A DNA stretch of 20,790 nucleotides. Origin: Chara braunii. Taxonomy: Eukaryota > Streptophyta > Charophyceae > Charales > Characeae. The DNA lies in the NCBI GenBank assembly GCA_003427395.1, contig BFEA01000230.1:2102113-2122902 (forward strand), in the 5' to 3' direction. Positions within the stretch are counted from its first letter, which is position 1; each line of letters starts with the position of its first letter. The notes under the pieces are model-generated. The model worked only from the letters and a program-made list of their open reading frames with translations. It did no database searches and was not told where the DNA came from. This document shows, one piece after another, positions 16,949 through 20,790 of this stretch. The position numbers and the translations under genes are program-made.

Positions 16949-17540
16949 TCGTTCAGGGAGCGTGAACCCATCCTACCCGGGAACGTTAATTGCAATGCCT
17001 TGAAGCGGCCAAACCCCTACACATCAGTTGTATGCCAGAATCTAATGTGAACGATGTTTCTGCAGTGAATGTTGAATAGGTTGAGGGTGTAACACTGTCA
17101 ATAAGTAATGAGTTTCGTACCTCTCCCTTGAACCATGTCGTTTGATTAAAAATTGTTTATTGGTGTGGTCTATCATTCCCTGCATCCCCGCCAAATGAAA
17201 TTTCAAATTGTTGTTATCAGTATTTTATTGCCATGATTACCATTAACTTCGATTTCGTGATCTCATGAGCAGAGCGGAAAGCGATACCCGCTCGGGCGGT
17301 GAGAATTATCACAGTTACTGTAAATCGGCTTGTTCGCTCCTCCTGATGTAATACTCATTCTCAGATCAAACACAACATGAGTGAATGCAAAACCCTTGAG
17401 AATCTGACATCTAGCGAAAATGACTACAATGAAAGAATGAGTCCAAATTGAAGAGCCAGTGGATCCTTAAGAATCGGTAGACCTTCTGCTCCTTAACGAG
17501 AACCGTTCCAGTGGAACCGCAACAGGTGGCATGAGCGCCA
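16949..17540. other. No gene recognised
   Basis: Moderately AT-rich unique-looking DNA. No ORF with a domain, RNA gene or repeat identified. Confidence 0.5.
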
Positions 17541-17644
17541 TCACCCTGCTGGTCGTTGAGGACCTCGGAAGCGGGCGCGGCGAGTGACAGGCATCATTGC
17601 TCTTGGCTTCAACGAACAGTAGGCGTCCACCTCCCCGGGTTTCC

Positions 17645-18413
17645 TCACATAGCGACCGGTGCAGAAAGTTGGGAAGCAACATCGGGGTGGGTGGATGAAA
17701 CGGTCTGGGCAGATACCGGTATCTTGGCGATAACACATGCGGCAGGGGCGACGGTAGCAGCGGGGGCCAATGGATGTGCCGCAACAGATGGTATGGTCTG
17801 AGAGGCAGCAGCACCCACCACTGCGGATCGGGAGTGCTGGGCCTGGCCCGCGGAGGAGGACGAACCACCACGTCTTCGTTGTTGGAGCCGTGGATAGTTG
17901 GACTCTGAGCCGGTAGGGGATGGAGTCTGAGAGCGTTGGGGAGAGCGATGAGGAGAACCCTTGAGGTGGTTCTAGTCGTGCTTGCAGAGGTGCAAGGAGA
18001 GATGCAAGAACGACGAGAAGGTCCGTGGGGTCCACAGAGTGTTGACCCTGGACTGCCGGGTGGGTGGGCGCCTGAGAGATGGAGGGCACCGCGACGATCT
18101 CCTCAGCTATAGTCCCGTCCGTGGGTAGTGGACGCACGGGGGTAGATATGGCGGGAGGTGGAGAAAAAGGTGGGGAAGGAGATGGGTTATGGCGTGGGGA
18201 TAAAGGACCACCGCTGAGAGGGAGGGGACCGAGGTAAAGGAATGGGTAATCGTGAGTCGGCTCACTCCGTGACCAATGGGTCGTGCGTGAGATGGTGACA
18301 CGAATCCACTCGAAGGGAGAGGAGCCGTTCGGATCCAGGGTGCCCGACGGGAGGAAGCAGGAGAGGAGGGGGATTAGGAGAACCCTAAACCCTAAAAAAA
18401 AACAAAGAAAACC
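17645..18413 (-). pseudogene. Pro/Ser-rich hypothetical coding region, frame break, no ATG
   Basis: On the minus strand one frame is open from 18413 to the stop at 17541-17543 (290 codons). No ATG occurs in any minus-strand frame from 18478 down to 17739. The first part reads like a disordered protein (SPSPPFSPPPAISTPV, PTHPAVQGQHSVDPTDLLVV, LLAPLQARLEPPQG). From 17971 to 17645 a second frame looks more protein-like (SPHRSPQRSQTPSPTGSES, GQAQHSRSAVVGAAASQ, AAHPLAPAATVAPAACVIAK) and ends in TGA. There the first frame turns Cys- and Arg-rich. A single frameshift near 17970 would join them. Telo-box-like motifs and C/T-rich DNA lie just upstream, as in many plant 5' leaders. It could be a decayed gene, an exon, or chance in GC-rich DNA. 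No family recognised. Confidence 0.3.
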
Positions 18414-18441
18414 CTAACCGGGGTTTAGGTGGTTAGGGTAG
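18381..18441. promoter_or_regulatory. Telo-box-like / degenerate telomeric motifs
   Basis: AACCCTAAACCCTAAA at 18381-18396, ACCCTAACC at 18411-18419, and inverted GGTTTAGG / GGTTAGGG at 18422-18440. Plant telomeres are CCCTAAA repeats, and the AAACCCTAA telo-box is known from promoters and leaders of plant growth-related genes. The position just 5' of the minus-strand open region fits the second use; a tiny interstitial telomeric remnant also fits. Confidence 0.55.
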
Positions 18442-18469
18442 GGTAGCGGCGACCTAATCAAGAAAAAAC

Positions 18470-18616
18470 GATAGTAACCATGGAGGGGGGGGGGAGGAGA
18501 AAATAAAATAAACAGTGAAATTTTGAGATAAAAATTAAAAAAAATAAAGGATAAAAATAAAAAAATAAAGAAATAAGCAAAAGGTGAGAAGATAAATAAT
18601 ATTTATCTTTTTGGAA
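18470..18616. other. A-rich low-complexity DNA
   Basis: G run at 18485-18492, followed by AAAATA-type simple sequence. Nothing coding. Confidence 0.6.
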
Positions 18617-18737
18617 TTTTTGGCAGCATTTTCCTACCTCAATGGGGTCACAAAGGTGCAAAGAGGAAGGAAAGACTAAGAGAAGCACACTAAGTTTTAT
18701 AATGCCGCAAATTATAATTTTCAGAAAAATAAATACA

Positions 18738-18792
<55 letters not shown>

Positions 18793-18963
18793 GTGGATGA
18801 GGAGGTGAAGAGAAACTAAGTGTTGGATTTTTCAAAAATTTCGGCAACATTTCGTTACCCCCCATGGGGTCGAAATGTGCTGAAAAAGACATAGTATGAA
18901 AAAAAAACAGAAACTTTCGGCAGCACTTCGTTACCTCCACGGGGTCAAAATGTGTGCCGAAAG
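18617..18963. repeat. Three copies of a ~48-bp hairpin repeat
   Basis: Copies at about 18617-18664, 18839-18885 and 18914-18963 share GGCA(G/A)CA(T/C)TT, then TACC, then GGGGTC and a closing (T)GTG. In copy 2 the arms ACATTTCG/CGAAATGT and ACCCC/GGGGT pair. In copy 3 CTTTCGGCA/TGCCGAAAG pair perfectly. Copies 1 and 3 are each followed ~80 bp later by a matching TGCCGCAAA...TTTCAGAA segment, so the full unit is nearer 120 bp. Confidence 0.7.
18728..18792. repeat. (AAAT)n microsatellite
   Basis: About 16 tetranucleotide units with one imperfect unit (AAATAC) near the start. It lies between hairpin copies 1 and 2. Confidence 0.95.
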
Positions 18964-19039
18964 GAAGAATGACTAGGTCCTGATCAGATTTGAGGGTGCC
19001 GCAAAGAAATTCGAACTTTCAGAATAAATAAAAAACGAA

Positions 19040-19500
19040 ATAGAATAAATCAGAAAATGAGAAAAGAAGGTGGGGAATAAGAGAATTCAAATTTTTGGGG
19101 AAAAAAAAAGGAGATTTAAATCAAAGAGAAAGATAAAAGAAAAAAAACAAAAAAAATCGAAGTTGGGGGGGAAGCGGGATGAAAGAGTGATGAAGAAAGA
19201 GAGAAATAGGTGAGAGAGAGAAAAAAAGTGAAGTGGGCGATGGGGGAGATGATGGGGTTGTAGTTGGGGGACTCGGAGGAAGAGGGAGAGGAGGGTGGTA
19301 GAATGGGAGAAAAAGATATGGAAAAGGTGGAGAGGAGTAGATAAGATTAGTAGAAGATGGTGAGTGGGGAGGAGAGGAGAGAAAAAAGCTTGTGGAAGAT
19401 GAGTGAAGAGGGAGGTAGGAAGAGGGAGTAGTGGTAGGGTTAAAAAGGATGATTAGATGATGGGGGGGGAGAAAAAAGGGGTTGGGGGAGAATAGGTTAG
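19040..19500. other. Purine-rich, C-poor tract
   Basis: The plus strand is almost entirely G, A and T with very few C over more than 300 bp (about 19160-19500), including several G runs (GGGGG at 19242, GGGG at 19254, GGGGG at 19266, G8 at 19461). The minus-strand open frame through it (Ser/Pro/Leu/Phe only) is a by-product. Confidence 0.65.
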
Positions 19501-19517
19501 TGGGTAGGATGGTGATA

Positions 19518-19569
19518 CCAAGCTCTTGGGTGGCCAAGAGCAGAGCACTACCAAGATCCACAAGATCTT
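19518..19569. repeat. Two adjacent short hairpins
   Basis: GCTCTTGG-GTGG-CCAAGAGC followed by CCAAGATC-CACAA-GATCTTGG, both perfect 8-bp stems. Confidence 0.6.
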
Positions 19570-19708
19570 GGCCTTCAAGCGGCTGCTGGCCTGATGTCAC
19601 TGCCACAAAACAAAATTTGGGGTGGACTGAGATCTTGATCAGCCACCCAGATGTCACTGTAATGCAGCCCCCTAGCCAGGGTTTTTTTCAAGATCCACAG
19701 CAAGGTGC

Positions 19709-19798
19709 CACGTGACACTGCAGATAGGCACCAAATACCAGCCACGTGCGTAGGCGGCAACACCCACGTCCACCCGGGAAAAGGAGGGGGTGTAAATA
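19709..19798 (+). promoter_or_regulatory. Promoter-like stretch: two G-boxes and a TATA-like motif
   Basis: CACGTG occurs at 19709-19714 and 19743-19748, 34 bp apart. A TAAATA-type TATA-like motif (19793-19798) follows. CACGTG is the plant G-box bound by bZIP and bHLH factors. No protein-coding ORF starts nearby; the next feature is the tRNA-like sequence. It might be the promoter of a degenerate LTR or of a non-coding transcript. Confidence 0.35.
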
Positions 19799-19852
19799 GA
19801 TGCCGTGGTACTTCTTCAACAACAGCGAGCCACTGTATTAGCTTAGATTGTG

Positions 19853-19964
19853 GTTTTGGCTAGTGAGTTAAGGCACTGGCCACGCATGCGCATGAGTGAC
19901 ATCTGCCCAGGTTCGAACCCTGGCAACAGCAGCATCCCGGATCTTGATGATATATAATCCGGGA
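19853..19964 (+). mobile_element. tRNA-like SINE head with downstream hairpin
   Basis: 19853-19930 folds partly like a tRNA. The acceptor arms GTTTTGG/CAACAGC pair at 5 of 7. The D-stem AGTG/CACT is perfect with an 8-nt loop. The T-arm CCAGG-TTCGAAC-CCTGG is perfect (19907-19923) and contains the B-box GGTTCGAACCC. The anticodon arm is wrong: a 12-nt loop (GCATGCGCATGA) on a 4/5 stem. So it is a tRNA-derived element or tRNA pseudogene, not a tRNA. A perfect 8-bp hairpin, TCCCGGAT/ATCCGGGA (19935-19964), follows. The body may continue to about 20150. Confidence 0.55.
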
Positions 19965-20380
19965 GCGGGGCAGGGTGGGCCAGCGAGGCAGTGTAGGCGC
20001 GTGGCGCCATGTGTGTGGCGGCCTTGGCCTTGGCGCCTCTCCACGCTGCTGCTTTTCTTCGCTGACCTTGACGTAGTGGTGGCAGTTTCCTCTTTTGTCA
20101 CGTTGTCAGGCGGCCACAAGCAGTGCGCCGCCTGAAATTTGCGGCTTTGGGGTTTAGACTCAGGGGCAAGTCCGTGTTTTGATGGTACTCTAGTACGACC
20201 GGACAACAAAAATTAGGAGAACTTTGGGCACCCCTGACTTTGAGCACACTGAACCTTACGAGTAGCCCTCAGAGATAGCGAGATATGTGGCCCCACTCGG
20301 CACATCTAGGGACCGTCATTTCCGGCCGTTCAGAGGGTTAGACCCGGATTGGCCTGCCGCTGCGAAGCATCACGGGAACT
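19965..20380. other. GC-richer DNA, no gene seen
   Basis: Open frames on both strands show no domain. It includes a small hairpin around GCCGC...GCGGC (20129-20145). It may include the body of the preceding SINE-like element and the left end of the 20.4-kb repeat. Confidence 0.45.
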
Positions 20381-20420
20381 GGCCCCGTCGCGACGTTTTT
20401 TGCGGCATACGACCGGGGCC
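20381..20420. repeat. GC-rich hairpin at the head of the 130-bp repeats
   Basis: GGCCCCGTCG (20381-20390) pairs with CGACCGGGGCC (20410-20420) with one bulge. The right arm plus GG resembles the CGGGGCCGG motif that heads locus 1 near 13710. Confidence 0.6.
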
Positions 20421-20439
20421 GGAATAGGGCCTCAAATTT

Positions 20440-20790
20440 TTGTCTATTTTAGTACCAAAATTAAAAATGGGAAAGAGGATTAAGAACAGTAAGAGAGAAG
20501 AGAAAAACGAATTATTCCTAAATTTCTCTATTTTTCGCGGCATTTAATCCCGGCAAAGACACCATCGTTATTTGACATTCCGACAATGAAATCAAAACAT
20601 AGAAAAAAATTAAAAATGATAAAAAGAGAAAAGAAACAAAAGAATTTCAACTATTTAATTAAACCCCCTCGGATTCATTTTTGGTGAACTTACGATTATT
20701 TTACTATTTCAGACAATAGAGCTAAGAAAAAGGGAGAATGATTAAGAATGATGAAAGGAACGGGAACTAATGATTATTGGGGGTTTGGCC
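20440..20790. repeat. Dispersed ~130-bp AT-rich tandem repeat, locus 2
   Basis: ATTAAGAACAG (20479), ATTAAAAATGATAAAAAGAG (20609) and ATTAAGAATGATGAAAGGAA (20741) start successive units 130 and 132 bp apart. The TTTAATTAAA...CTCGGATTCAT blocks of the second unit match locus 1. The array runs off the right edge of the window. Confidence 0.7.

Noticed and set aside
17467-17871. Pro/Arg-rich minus-strand open frame
   Set aside because: It overlaps the better-supported Pro/Ser-rich frames and looks like their shadow in a third frame.
18458-18940. Minus-strand frame with Tyr-Leu-Phe-Ile repeats
   Set aside because: It is the translation of the (AAAT)n microsatellite and A-rich flanks.
19121-19657. 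178-codon Ser/Pro/Leu minus-strand frame
   Set aside because: It is produced by the C-poor purine tract on the opposite strand.
19911-19935. Primer-binding site TGGCAACAGCAG of an LTR element beginning near 19700
   Set aside because: The same bases complete a perfect tRNA T-arm, and no LTR partner or internal coding region follows.

Overview
The window looks like a repeat-rich stretch of a large eukaryotic nuclear genome, most likely from the green lineage. The best evidence is a U6 snRNA copy at 4083-4170 whose 5' stem-loop and 3' part are of plant type rather than animal type. CCCTAAA-type (plant telomere-like) motifs at 18381-18441 agree with this. A charophyte-like genome is my guess from the style of the retroelements, not something the sequence proves. 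I see no intact cellular protein-coding gene. Nearly all recognisable coding sequence is decayed retroelement.

Layout. 1-1920: GA-rich minisatellite, a 32-bp tandem repeat, (AC)n and (AG)n microsatellites, then tRNA-like/SINE-like debris with inverted and tandem repeats. 1951-4070: a 5'-truncated LINE holding the C-terminal end of its polyprotein (zinc-knuckle region), a 3' UTR with stem-loops and a poly(A) tail. 4083-4170: the U6 copy. The 9-mer AGGAGTTTG stands before the LINE, between LINE and U6, and after U6, as expected for two successive target-primed insertions at one site. 4213-5303: the N-terminal half of a Penelope-like reverse transcriptase, broken by stops.

5304-13285: a Ty3/gypsy-type element in the order gag (CCHC knuckle) - protease - RT - RNase H remnant - integrase - basic tail, with many stops, several frame breaks and no LTR that I can find. 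Before its knuckle lies about 2.5 kb of unfamiliar coding sequence. This includes a tandemly duplicated domain (6733-7206 and 7219-7683), a possible membrane segment with a Cys-rich tail (6525-6725), and two copies of a YSLRWDRR-containing segment 3 kb apart. Most in-frame stops can be explained as Trp, Arg or Gln codons changed by G:C to A:T transitions, as expected of a methylated, silenced element.

13286-20790: non-coding and repetitive. It holds two loci of a ~130-bp AT-rich tandem repeat (13.8 and 20.4 kb), a GGTAC-rich degenerate repeat, a 48-bp tandem duplication and a ~325-bp near-perfect foldback (16624-16948). It also holds a Pro/Ser-rich open region on the minus strand preceded by telo-box-like motifs, a small family of ~48-bp hairpins, a purine-rich tract and a promoter-like stretch leading into a tRNA-like sequence (19853-19930).
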